Shown: positions 35,094-44,054 of the stretch, piece by piece
How the letters are laid out: each line of letters begins with the position of its first letter
How positions within the stretch are numbered: position 1 is the first letter of the stretch
Source: Clostridia bacterium
Lineage (GTDB): Bacteria; Bacillota; Clostridia; Christensenellales; Borkfalkiaceae
Direction of reading: 5' to 3'
Assembly (NCBI GenBank): GCA_017463325.1
Contig: JAFTPK010000003.1
Location: 1-64,000, forward strand
Length of the DNA stretch: 64,000 nt
Made by a program: the position numbers and the translations under genes
Notes under the pieces: model-generated
The model's input: only the letters and a program-made list of their open reading frames with translations
The model's database searches: none
Told to the model about the DNA's origin: nothing

Positions 35094-35559
35094 GTAATTC
35101 TCTCCACCATTCTTCTTTGGTAAACCGCGGATTTGCGGGGCTTGTCGATTGCATTTTTCGATACGGCACCCCTATCTCTCCATAACGCTCGACAAACAAC
35201 CGATAAGCAAGCGCGCCGTTGAGAAGAATTTTTTCAATCTTACTTTTTAAAAGAACCGTTTCGAGCTCTGCCGTTTTTGCGTTTCTTACCGTGCTATCTT
35301 TCGACCCGTCGATCTCACATTCCGTTACCATATCCCAAAGTGCAATCTTTCTCCGCAATAAAAACTCCGTTTTTCCCTCCTTGCTTTCGGGAATCTCTTC
35401 CCCAAAAAAGCCGCAAATCGTCAGCCAAAAACGGTTTTGCTTATTGCCGTAATAAAAATCCACCTTCCTGCTTTGTACAGAGGGAAAGCTTCCGAGAATC
35501 AAAAGACGGCTATTTTCGTCGTATACGGGCGCAAATCCCGTTTTCATTCCCTCGTCCAT
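35080..35559 (-). CDS. DNA-deoxyinosine glycosylase (uracil-DNA glycosylase superfamily)
   Basis: 159 residues. LILGSFPSVQSRKVDFYYGNKQNRFW is the hallmark of the hypoxanthine-DNA glycosylase branch (motif given as GSFPSVQSR and YYGNKQNRFW). STSPANPR near the end fits the second active-site motif. It removes deaminated adenine from DNA. The ATG at 35559 overlaps the stop of the M16 peptidase gene as ATGA. Confidence 0.87.
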   Translation of the reverse strand: MDEGMKTGFAPVYDENSRLLILGSFPSVQSRKVDFYYGNKQNRFWLTICGFFGEEIPESKEGKTEFLLRRKIALWDMVTECEIDGSKDSTVRNAKTAELETVLLKSKIEKILLNGALAYRLFVERYGEIGVPYRKMQSTSPANPRFTKEEWWRELREVY

Positions 35560-36800
35560 CAAAGAAACTTAGGCTTTTTGCCGATATTTCCGACGATCGC
35601 CACCGAACGAGCGTCCAACTCAAAAGTAAGTGTAAGCGCGTCCAAAACGTCGCTACGCCGCATTTCGTTCATCTTTTTATACCGTTCCTCAAAATCGTAC
35701 GTTTCACCGTTATACAGCATATATTTTCCGTACAAAAGCATTTGTGAGGAGGTACTCTCCTGTGCAAACAGCATAGACGCTTTCATTTGCTCCCGCCCGC
35801 GAATAAACTCTTCCTCGGAAACACCGTTCGTTTTTAAATCGCGTATCACCTCTTCAATCGCCCCGTACGCCTCTTCGAGCTTGGTAGGGTTGATCCCTGC
35901 GTAAATATTAAGCGAACCGCACTCTTCATACCCCGAAAGATATGAATACACCGAATAGGCAAGCCCTTTCTTCTCCCGTACTTCTTGAAAAAGCCGCGAA
36001 CTCATACTGCCGCCTAAAATACTGTTCATGGTCTGCAATGCGTCGGATAACTTATGATCGCGCTCGGGCGCGGGATAGCCGACGGCAAGGTGGAGCTGTT
36101 CGATCGGTTTCTTTTTCGTGAGCGTCTTTTTTTGACGCAAAACGGTAAACTCTCTCTTTTTAAAATTCCCCGCCGCAAGCGTTCCAAAATAGCTTTCCAC
36201 CAAAGCGTCTGCCGTCGCGAAATCAATATCCCCCGCAAATGCAATTACGATATTTTCAGGACAATAACGCTCCGACTTATAGCGTTCTACCATATCGAGC
36301 GTAAAAGCGTTGACCTTTTTTTGCGTGCCGAGAATATTGCGGCCGTAGTTGTTTTTCCCAAACGAGGCGGTGGCGAGAAGATCCAAACAAAGATCCTCGG
36401 GCGTGTCCTCATTCATAGAAATCTCTTCGCAAATGACCCCTTTTTCTCTTACGATCTCCTCTTCGGGATAGGTGGCATTCAAGAAAAGATCAGCTAACAC
36501 CTCGAACGCCTCCGCCGTATGATCGGACGTCGATTTGGAATAGTAGCAGGTCATATCCTTGCCCGTAAAGGCGTTTACCTGCGCGCCGATACGATCAAAC
36601 GCGTCGGAAATTTCAAAGGCAGAACGTTTCTTTGTGACCTTGAACTGCATATGCTCGATAAAATGCGAAATGCCGTCCTCCTCGTCCGTTTCGACGCAAG
36701 CGCCCGTGCCCACGAGGATTCCCATCGTCACCGAGTACAGCCCCGCCATCTTCTTGACAACAAGACGTAAACCGTTCGCATATTTTTTCTCGTAAACCAT
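35559..36800 (-). CDS. M16 family zinc peptidase
   Basis: 413 residues. The inverted zinc motif HFIEH (about residue 46) and the downstream glutamate in EKGVICEEI are present; the second half has the usual inactive M16 repeat (GGSMSSRLFQEVREKKGLAYSV). Close to the Bacillus YmxG/MlpA processing-protease type. AGGAGGATAAA lies before the ATG. An inverted-repeat element separates it from the deacetylase gene upstream. Confidence 0.92.
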   Translation of the reverse strand: MVYEKKYANGLRLVVKKMAGLYSVTMGILVGTGACVETDEEDGISHFIEHMQFKVTKKRSAFEISDAFDRIGAQVNAFTGKDMTCYYSKSTSDHTAEAFEVLADLFLNATYPEEEIVREKGVICEEISMNEDTPEDLCLDLLATASFGKNNYGRNILGTQKKVNAFTLDMVERYKSERYCPENIVIAFAGDIDFATADALVESYFGTLAAGNFKKREFTVLRQKKTLTKKKPIEQLHLAVGYPAPERDHKLSDALQTMNSILGGSMSSRLFQEVREKKGLAYSVYSYLSGYEECGSLNIYAGINPTKLEEAYGAIEEVIRDLKTNGVSEEEFIRGREQMKASMLFAQESTSSQMLLYGKYMLYNGETYDFEERYKKMNEMRRSDVLDALTLTFELDARSVAIVGNIGKKPKFL

Positions 36801-36811
36801 TTTATCCTCCT

Positions 36812-36915
36812 ATCCGTTACGGAGCGATTTGAACCTGCCTAAAGCAAGTCTTTCGAGGAAGTAGAACGCTAAATTCAGCGCTCAAAATCACGTTTAAGTT
36901 ATTCCGTAATGGCTA
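36812..36915. repeat. MITE-like inverted-repeat element, copy A
   Basis: About 100 bases with imperfect terminal inverted repeats (left CCGTTACGGAGCGATTTGAAC, right the complement of GCCATTACGGAATAACTTAAAC), each end flanked by TA. Inner blocks AAGCAAGTCTTT and GCGCTCAAAATCA are shared with copy B at 54122-54313. The last codons and stop of the upstream deacetylase gene lie inside it. Confidence 0.65.
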
Positions 36916-37627
36916 ACCTTAAATTCTCCCCAACATTTACGCACCGTAAATTTCGGCTTTTATAATAATCCAGTATTTCAGGCAACGCTTTCAAGGTCGC
37001 CTCCATGGGATGCATGAGCACAAATTCCCCACCGCGAATATTTTTCGTGGCGCGCGTATACACAAGCGAGCTATCCTTATCCCGCCAGTCGATCGTATCC
37101 CTCGACCAAAGGATCGTCTTCATATTCAACGAACGCGCAACGGACAGCGTTTCGTCGGAATACGAACCGCTTGGCGGCGCGAATAAAGTTGGCTCTACCC
37201 CCGTAGCAAGCGTTATGAACTGATTACAGCGCACGATCTCGTTTTTATTATCCGCTTTGGAAAGCTTTGCGTGGTCCTTATGAAAATAGCCGTGATTACC
37301 AAGCTCGTGCCCACGCGAGGCAATCTCCTTTAAACACGCCGCGTTGTCGTCCGCCCAAGAGCCGCCGATAAAAAAGGTTGCCGTGGCTTCGTAGCCGTCG
37401 AGCACGTCAAGGATTTCATAAACAATCTCCGTGCCCCAGTATACGTTGAACATCAGCGACACGCCGTCCGAGCTTTCGCTTCCCGAGCGGTAAAGTCCCG
37501 CCTCATCCGTACTGCCCGCCTCGCTCTCCACAGGAAGAAAGCAGACAAGTCCTACGGAAAAAATCAAAAAGGCAAGCGCAAAATTTGTAGCAAGATTAAC
37601 GAGTATATTCCTTTTTTTATAATTCAT
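36899..37627 (-). CDS. NodB-type polysaccharide deacetylase, PdaB-like
   Basis: 242 residues with an N-terminal signal anchor (about 10-32), so it acts outside the membrane or in the forespore envelope. NodB motifs: FNVYWG (usually FDxxWG), GHELGNHGYFH (metal histidines), FAPPSGSY (usually FRPPYG) and VLMHP. The usual catalytic aspartate of motif 1 is asparagine (N61) and the arginine of motif 3 is alanine. Activity may be lost or changed. The C-terminal LAITE is encoded by the repeat element. GGGGGTGAGG lies before the ATG. Confidence 0.8.
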   Translation of the reverse strand: MNYKKRNILVNLATNFALAFLIFSVGLVCFLPVESEAGSTDEAGLYRSGSESSDGVSLMFNVYWGTEIVYEILDVLDGYEATATFFIGGSWADDNAACLKEIASRGHELGNHGYFHKDHAKLSKADNKNEIVRCNQFITLATGVEPTLFAPPSGSYSDETLSVARSLNMKTILWSRDTIDWRDKDSSLVYTRATKNIRGGEFVLMHPMEATLKALPEILDYYKSRNLRCVNVGENLRLAITE

Positions 37628-37689
37628 CTCCTCACCCCCAAAAAGGTAGTTTACCCTATCTTATTTTTCAAAGGGTGAGTTTATGAGCA

Positions 37690-40095
37690 TTATTTGATTT
37701 TTACAATCGTGACCCCCGTTTCCCCCTCGCCGTAACGGCCAAGACGGAATTCCGCGACGTTTCTATGCGTGCGTAAAAAGTCGTGTATCCCCGCGCGAAG
37801 CTTGCCTGTGCCCATGCCGTGGACGATACGAACCTCTTCCAAATTTGCAATCACCGCCGCGTCTATAAAAGCCTCCACCTCTGGAAGCGCGTCGTGTACG
37901 GTGTATCCAAGCAAATTAATTTCCAGTTTCGGGATCGGTTTTGCATTTAAGGATTTGGATACCTGCACCCGCTCCACTCCCTTAGCTTTTTTCCATTTGG
38001 GGACTTTTTTATCGTTAGTTTGCGCACTTTTATCCAAAGTCAATACGCTTAGCTCGGAAATTTTACTGCGAATACGAATACTGCCGCAAAGCACCTCCGC
38101 CTCGTCCTTTTGTGAACGCAAGCTTTGAACAATCCCCTCGCCGTTCATGCTCTTGACGTAGACCTTATCGCCCACCTTTAAGCTTTCTGCCGACGCCCTT
38201 TCGTATTGCGGGCGTTTCACCTCCTCGCTCTCCGCCTCAAAGGCAAGATCGGACAAGCGATTTTTTAGGGTGCGGGCGCGAATCAAATCCCCCTCGCTTA
38301 CCGTTTCCTTAGCAAACAGCTTTTCCATTTCCGAAAGCAATTCTTCCGCGTCCGCAGTTTTTGCATTGACGATTTTTTTCGCCTCCGTTTTTGCCGACAC
38401 AAAGAATTTTTCCCTTTCCTTTTGCAGCTTTTCCCGTTCTTCCTCCAAAACGCGCAGCTTTTCTTGCCACTCCGTTTTCACCGCCTGTGCCTGTAAAAGC
38501 GCCTTATCCGCTTGAATACGGCTCTCTTCCGCGCTACGCACAATATGCTCGAATGCTTGCGCCCCCTCGGAAAGACCTGAAAGCGCCTCTTTTAAAATCT
38601 CTTCCTTTAACCCAAGCCGACGGGAAATCGCAAGCGCGTTGCTCGACCCCGGCAGCCCGATACGGATCACGTACAAAGGTTGCAGCGTATTGCCGTCAAA
38701 TTCCATGCAGGCGTTCTCAATTCCTTTCGCGGCGTACGCGAATTCTTTGAGCGCCGAATAATGCGTCGTCACTACCCCCGACGCCCCCGTCTTTAACAGG
38801 TAGGAAACGATCGCCTTGGCGAGCGCTTGCCCCTCGTCGGGATCGGTACCGCCGCCCAGCTCGTCAATTAAAACCAAGCTTTTCTCATTCGCTTTTTCCG
38901 TAATGGAAATAACGTTGGTAATATGGGAAGAAAAGGTGGAAAGGCTTTCCTCGATACTTTGCGCGTCGCCTATGTCGGTGAATATCTCCTCAAAGACGGA
39001 CACCTCAACCTCCGACGCGGGTAAAAACAGCCCGCACGCCGCCATCATACAAAATAGCCCCACCATTTTTAGCGTTACCGTTTTCCCGCCCGTATTCGGA
39101 CCGCTGATCAATAAAAAGCGATAATCTTTTCCCAAAGAAAGGGTGACGGGCACGACTTTTTTCGGGTCGATCAATGGATGCCGTCCAAGCTTGATGCGGA
39201 TATTCCCCACGTCGTTCACCGTCGGTTTGACCGCGCGAAGCTTATACGCGTATTCGGCGCGCGCATACACGCAATCAAGTTCTTGCAAAAGCATAATATC
39301 CGCCGTCAATTCGTCGCCCATCAGCCCGACCCGACGAGAAAGCTCGCCTAAAATACGCTCGACCTCCTCCCGTTCGTCGATCGCAAGAGAGCGAAGCTCG
39401 TTATTCATTTCCAACACCTCTTCAGGCTCGATAAAAAAAGTTGCACCGCTTGCGCTTTTGTCGTGGATAAAGCCCTTGATATTCCGTTTATATTCGGCAC
39501 GAACGGGCAAAACGTAGCGATTGTCCCGCATAGTGACGATCCCGTCCTGTAAATACTTCCCCTCGCTCCCTGTCAAGTATTCCGCAAGACGAGCGCGGAT
39601 TCGTTCGTTAAGCGAGCGTATTTCGCGGCGCAAAGAAAACAGCTTGTCGCTTGCATAGTCGCTCACTTCGCTATCGTTTAAAATCTTCGAGCGAATGTCC
39701 TCCTCCAACCCTCCGTCAAAATACAGGCGGTTGGCAAGCTCCTTTAAAAGCACAATCTCCTCGTCGTTTACCCCCGTCACCGAAAGGTGCGCTATGCGGA
39801 CGGCACGAAGCAAATTGCAAAGATTTAAAAGCTCCCCGCAAGAGAGTGCAGAGCCTTTTTTTGCGCGCTCGATTTCGTCCGTAAAGGGAGGAAAATACTC
39901 CACCTTGCCAACGCCGTGCGAAAAGAGAAGCTTTACCCCCTCTTCCGTAAAATCAAGCGAACGCTTCACCTCCCGAAGGTCGGCGCAAGGCTTTTGCCCG
40001 CAAAGCAGCTCTTTACTGCCCTCCAAAACGGCATACTCCGCGGCAAGGCGCAAAATTTTATTCAGTTCGGTTTTTTCAATAGCCAGTTGATTCAT
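37690..40095 (-). CDS. mutS2: MutS2
   Basis: 801 residues. The MutS ATPase core with GPNTGGKTVTLK (about residue 338) and LVLIDELGGGTDP, a long coiled region (about 500-620), then a C-terminal Smr nuclease domain (VRIVHGMGTGKLRAGI). MutS2 acts in recombination control and in ribosome-collision rescue. GGAGTG lies before the ATG, one base after the end of the U32 peptidase gene. No rnhC-type partner is in the window. Confidence 0.95.
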   Translation of the reverse strand: MNQLAIEKTELNKILRLAAEYAVLEGSKELLCGQKPCADLREVKRSLDFTEEGVKLLFSHGVGKVEYFPPFTDEIERAKKGSALSCGELLNLCNLLRAVRIAHLSVTGVNDEEIVLLKELANRLYFDGGLEEDIRSKILNDSEVSDYASDKLFSLRREIRSLNERIRARLAEYLTGSEGKYLQDGIVTMRDNRYVLPVRAEYKRNIKGFIHDKSASGATFFIEPEEVLEMNNELRSLAIDEREEVERILGELSRRVGLMGDELTADIMLLQELDCVYARAEYAYKLRAVKPTVNDVGNIRIKLGRHPLIDPKKVVPVTLSLGKDYRFLLISGPNTGGKTVTLKMVGLFCMMAACGLFLPASEVEVSVFEEIFTDIGDAQSIEESLSTFSSHITNVISITEKANEKSLVLIDELGGGTDPDEGQALAKAIVSYLLKTGASGVVTTHYSALKEFAYAAKGIENACMEFDGNTLQPLYVIRIGLPGSSNALAISRRLGLKEEILKEALSGLSEGAQAFEHIVRSAEESRIQADKALLQAQAVKTEWQEKLRVLEEEREKLQKEREKFFVSAKTEAKKIVNAKTADAEELLSEMEKLFAKETVSEGDLIRARTLKNRLSDLAFEAESEEVKRPQYERASAESLKVGDKVYVKSMNGEGIVQSLRSQKDEAEVLCGSIRIRSKISELSVLTLDKSAQTNDKKVPKWKKAKGVERVQVSKSLNAKPIPKLEINLLGYTVHDALPEVEAFIDAAVIANLEEVRIVHGMGTGKLRAGIHDFLRTHRNVAEFRLGRYGEGETGVTIVKIK

Positions 40096-40096
40096 C

Positions 40097-42307
40097 TTAT
40101 TGCACTCCGTTTTTCGCGTGCCCCGAGGTGTATTTTTCGTAGCTCTTTCTCTGTTGTTCTTCCGTCGTCGCGTTCGCCGCCGCCTTTTCTTTTTCCGCTG
40201 TCACTTCGATCAGCCGTCCCGCCAACGGAACCCCTCTCCCCACAAGCTTCGCGCAATTAAAAACTTCAAAACGGCACTCGCCGTCCACCTCGTATCGGCG
40301 CACGGGGAAAGCTCTTCCGTTTTCGTCCGTGAGAGTATACGCCGTGCGACGGTCGCACGATAAGCAGCTTTTCCCGAACGGACAATAGCAAAGATCCATC
40401 AGCTTAATATCACCGTGGGTAAGAGAAAATGCCTTTTCCCCTGTCAGCCCCTCGCTCTCTTTCACGGAAAGCTCCTTGGAAAGCGCGTAATAGACAACGC
40501 AAGACTCTTTTAACAGCTCCGCAATCGAAAGGGAATTCGTCAAATTAAAGCCCGTTCCCGCAAAGAGCTTTACGCCGCTTGCCTTAGCCGCATATACGGC
40601 GGCGTAATTATCGGCATATACTCCAAGCCCGTACTCAGCCGCCGTAGAAAAAAGGCGACAAAGCTCCTCGTCCGTCATCAACGGCGGGCAGTATACATAC
40701 TTTTCAAAATCGCCACGCAAAAAGCTTTCAGGCAACGCCGTAAAATAACTGCTCGGCTTATATATGGCGATCTCCGTTTTCACGCCCGTAAAGTCGTCGG
40801 AAATGACGGCGGTTTTGCTATTTTCCCCAAAAAAAGCGGGAGTAGGAAAAGACTTGAAAGCAGGCTCGATATTCTTCGTGCGTGCCGTTTTCTCCGTCCA
40901 TTGACGGTAAAATTCACGGCGAAAAGCGTTCAACGCCGATTTCGGTACGAACCCCCTGCCCTTTATTTCAAGCTTTTCAAACTCGACCCGCAGGGGCAGC
41001 GCGTCCACCTTTTCAAAGCAACGCTTTACCTCTTCCTCTGATAACGCGCCCGTTTTCGCCTCCTCGATGGTAAATTCGGAAACCACCTCCACCCCATCAC
41101 CGCTGACGATCGCCCGTTCTCCTACGGCAAATACGAGTGAAAGACGCAAGAGTCTTTTCCGCTCTCCCGAAAGTGAACGCGCCATAGCCGCCGTATCCGT
41201 CGTAACAAACACTCCGTCGCCGTTTTTTAAACGGAGCTTGGAGGACAGAATAAAGCCTCGCCCTTGCGTGCTTTCGTAAAAGGCGCCGCCGACCTCCTGC
41301 CCCTCGCGTAAGATTTTAAAGCCGTCGCCTTTACTCGGGCGAAAAACGCTCTCGACGAAATATTTTCCGCCGACCACCTTTACGACGCCCACCTTTTCGC
41401 CAAGATGCCCCTGCACGGCGCGGGATAAAAACCGTTTATCCTGTCCAAAGGCAAGACCTCTCGTGTAATTGCCGCGATTGTACGCACGCTTTAAATCGGA
41501 AAGTTTTTGCGCTTTTTCTTTCTCCTCCACTCCGCCTAACAGGGCGCGATAGTATTTCACCGCAGCCGCCACGTATTCCTTGCGCCTCATTCGTCCCTCA
41601 ATCTTAAACGAACAAACACCCGCCGTGGCAAGCTTTTTTATCTCTTCGCCCACGCAAAGATCGGACAACGAAAGTGCATACGCTTGCTCCGTCATCCCTA
41701 CACGATCGTAGGAATAGCGTTTTCTGCAAGGTTGTTTACAGCGACCGCGATTGCCGCTCTGCCCACCCACAAAGGAAGAAAAATAGCATTGTCCCGAAAA
41801 ACAGGTGCAAAGAGCGCCTTGGACGAACACCTCCGTTTCTATGATTTTCGCAATTTTTTCAATCTCGCGAAAGGGTGTTTCGCGCGCGAGAATAACGCGG
41901 GAAAATCCGTAGTCCTTTGCGAGCCTTGCCCCTGCAACGGAGCAAACGCCCGCCTGCGTGCTTACGTGTAAAACAATCTCGGGATAATTGTCATGTACGT
42001 ATTTTCCAAGAAAAATATCCTGCAAAATAATCGCGTCCACGCCCATTCCCCAAAGTTTTAACAGCGTACGCAAAAATTCCTCGCGCTCGCTTTCTTTTAC
42101 GAGCGTGTTCATGGCTACGTATACCTTTGCCCCTAAAATATGAGCGTCTTTTAACAACGAAGAAAGCGCGTCGTCGTTGAAATTCTCTGCGCCTGCGCGC
42201 GCGGAAAAAGCGCTGTACCCTAAATACAGCGCGTCGGCACCGCTTTGTAAAGCCGCGTACGCACATTCCGTATTGCCCGCCGGGGCGAGAATTTCCGTCG
42301 TTTGCAC
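40097..42307 (-). CDS. U32 family peptidase with extended C-terminus
   Basis: 736 residues. The start EILAPAGNTECAYAAL and the cysteine motif EVFVQGALCTCFSGQCY plus SGNRGRCKQPCR define the U32 family with a Fe-S or metal site; the C-terminal part is the DUF3656-like extension. RlhA/TrhP members hydroxylate rRNA or tRNA rather than cut proteins, so an RNA-modifying role is possible. It lies three bases after hprK and before mutS2. Confidence 0.9.
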   Translation of the reverse strand: MQTTEILAPAGNTECAYAALQSGADALYLGYSAFSARAGAENFNDDALSSLLKDAHILGAKVYVAMNTLVKESEREEFLRTLLKLWGMGVDAIILQDIFLGKYVHDNYPEIVLHVSTQAGVCSVAGARLAKDYGFSRVILARETPFREIEKIAKIIETEVFVQGALCTCFSGQCYFSSFVGGQSGNRGRCKQPCRKRYSYDRVGMTEQAYALSLSDLCVGEEIKKLATAGVCSFKIEGRMRRKEYVAAAVKYYRALLGGVEEKEKAQKLSDLKRAYNRGNYTRGLAFGQDKRFLSRAVQGHLGEKVGVVKVVGGKYFVESVFRPSKGDGFKILREGQEVGGAFYESTQGRGFILSSKLRLKNGDGVFVTTDTAAMARSLSGERKRLLRLSLVFAVGERAIVSGDGVEVVSEFTIEEAKTGALSEEEVKRCFEKVDALPLRVEFEKLEIKGRGFVPKSALNAFRREFYRQWTEKTARTKNIEPAFKSFPTPAFFGENSKTAVISDDFTGVKTEIAIYKPSSYFTALPESFLRGDFEKYVYCPPLMTDEELCRLFSTAAEYGLGVYADNYAAVYAAKASGVKLFAGTGFNLTNSLSIAELLKESCVVYYALSKELSVKESEGLTGEKAFSLTHGDIKLMDLCYCPFGKSCLSCDRRTAYTLTDENGRAFPVRRYEVDGECRFEVFNCAKLVGRGVPLAGRLIEVTAEKEKAAANATTEEQQRKSYEKYTSGHAKNGVQ

Positions 42308-42309
42308 GA

Positions 42310-43227
42310 TTACCTCCCGATACTACGATTGATAAGCTCTTCCGAAGCGTCGTATCCCATGCTCTTCAAGCGGTAATTCCTTGCCGCCACCTCAATGATG
42401 ATCGCAAGATTTCGCCCCGGAGAAACGGGAATGGTGATTTTGGGGATTTTTACGCCAAGGTATTCGGCAGACTGTTGCTCGTCGCCGATACGGTCGTACG
42501 ATTTCCCGCTACGCCAACGTTCCAGCTCGATCACAAGTTGCAACGTCTTTTCGTCAAGGACGCTACCCGAACCGTACATACTCTTTACGTTGATAATACC
42601 GATCCCGCGAAGCTCCATGAAATACCGAATAATTTCGGGTGCGGTTCCCGTTAACTCGTGCGCGATTTCTTTTAAAATCACGTTATCGTCCGCAATCAAT
42701 CTATGGCCGCGCTTAATCAGCTCCATGGCAGTTTCGCTCTTCCCTACGCCACTTTCGCCCGTCAACAAAATCCCAACGCCAAACACCTCCATCAATACGC
42801 CGTGCACGGACATAGACGGCGCAAGGTGACGGTTGACGTAAATATACAAATCACTCATTAAATCGGTGGTGATTTTCGGGCTACGGAAAATAGGACAGCG
42901 CGCAATTTCCGCCGTTTGAATCAGCTCCTCAAAAGCCTCCAAGCCGCGGCTTAAAATAATACAAGGCAGCTCGCCGTACGAAAACAGGCGGGAGAGTTTT
43001 TCTCGACGCTCCCCCGAAGTAAAGGTGCGCAAATACTCAAATTCGGTAAGTCCTAAAACGATAATTCGACGGGAATCAAAATAATCAAAAAAGCCCGCAA
43101 GTTGAAGCCCCGGACGCTCGACGCTCATACTCGAAAGAGTAACGACGCCACGTCCCGCATACACCGTTTCTAAATTTAAATCCGACGCAAATTTATCGAG
43201 CATTACGCTCGCCGTTACGTGTTCCAT
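42310..43227 (-). CDS. hprK: HPr kinase/phosphorylase
   Basis: 305 residues. Walker A GESGVGKSETAMELI, RLIADDNV and the signature ELRGIGIINV are present. It phosphorylates Ser46 of HPr and so controls carbon catabolite repression in Bacillota. AAGGAGGA lies before the ATG, which overlaps the HAD gene stop (TAATG). This is the true HprK, unlike the shorter relative at 23575-24294. Confidence 0.96.
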   Translation of the reverse strand: MEHVTASVMLDKFASDLNLETVYAGRGVVTLSSMSVERPGLQLAGFFDYFDSRRIIVLGLTEFEYLRTFTSGERREKLSRLFSYGELPCIILSRGLEAFEELIQTAEIARCPIFRSPKITTDLMSDLYIYVNRHLAPSMSVHGVLMEVFGVGILLTGESGVGKSETAMELIKRGHRLIADDNVILKEIAHELTGTAPEIIRYFMELRGIGIINVKSMYGSGSVLDEKTLQLVIELERWRSGKSYDRIGDEQQSAEYLGVKIPKITIPVSPGRNLAIIIEVAARNYRLKSMGYDASEELINRSIGR

Positions 43228-44054
43228 TACATATCCTCCTTGTAGCCGTATTTCTCAATTATTTTCCCCACGACGTTTTCGTCGTTTGTGTATTCGCAAA
43301 CGAGCGCCTCTTTCTTTAACGCCGCCTCGGCATTTTTAACCGCGATCCCTATCCCCGCACTTTGTAACATAGGCAAATCGTTTAAGCTATCCCCGATCGC
43401 CACCGTCTTTTCAATGGGGATCCCGTAATGCTCGGCAATAAATCGCACCGCCGAGCCTTTCGTATACTTTGGACTACTTATTTCAATTAAAAAAGAGGTG
43501 CTATACGTTACGTAGCACTTGCCGTGAAAGGCGGCGCTTAGCGTATCGACTACCCTTTGCCTATCCTCGGGGGCGACGATTGCGATCAATTTACGGACTT
43601 TCATGCCCTTCTCTTCAATCAGCTTGGAAAGCGGCTTTTGGGCAACGACGCCCTTGACTCCTGAAATTTTTTCGTACATTTCAAGGATTTCCCCGCCCTC
43701 GTTGGAATAGTACTCGTTCACGTCGTAAACGTGGATATGTAAGTTCATCTCCTCCATTTTTTTGCAAACGGAAATAGCAAGCGACGTTTCCATGCCGCCG
43801 TCACGGATAAGCTTTCCCGTTTCCGCATCTAAAATCACCGAGCCTTGAAAGGAGGAAATTAAACCTTTAAGCCCAAGCTCTTTCGCGCGCGGAAGAATGG
43901 ACCGAGGCGTTCTGCCCGTGCAAATGGCGAACACCCCGCCTGCGGCAGTATATTGCTCGATCGTAAGACGGGTCTTTTCGTCGATCGTTTGATCGGAGCG
44001 CAAAAGCGTTCCGTCAAAATCGGATATGATAAGCGGATAATTGATTTGTTTCAT
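43227..44054 (-). CDS. HAD superfamily hydrolase, Cof type
   Basis: 275 residues. Motif I DFDGTLL, motif II CTGRTP, lysine in the cap-to-core link and motif III GDSLNDLPML; the cap is of type IIB. Acts on a phosphorylated sugar or cofactor, substrate unknown. The ATG at 44054 overlaps the uvrC stop (ATGA); a GTG one codon earlier is also possible. Confidence 0.92.
   Translation of the reverse strand: MKQINYPLIISDFDGTLLRSDQTIDEKTRLTIEQYTAAGGVFAICTGRTPRSILPRAKELGLKGLISSFQGSVILDAETGKLIRDGGMETSLAISVCKKMEEMNLHIHVYDVNEYYSNEGGEILEMYEKISGVKGVVAQKPLSKLIEEKGMKVRKLIAIVAPEDRQRVVDTLSAAFHGKCYVTYSTSFLIEISSPKYTKGSAVRFIAEHYGIPIEKTVAIGDSLNDLPMLQSAGIGIAVKNAEAALKKEALVCEYTNDENVVGKIIEKYGYKEDM

Noticed and set aside
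36812..36915. tmRNA or tRNA-like gene, because of TTGAACC and GGTTCAA motifs
   Set aside because: The would-be T-stem does not pair, there is no anticodon arm, and the motif occurs at both ends as an inverted repeat, so a repeat element explains it better.
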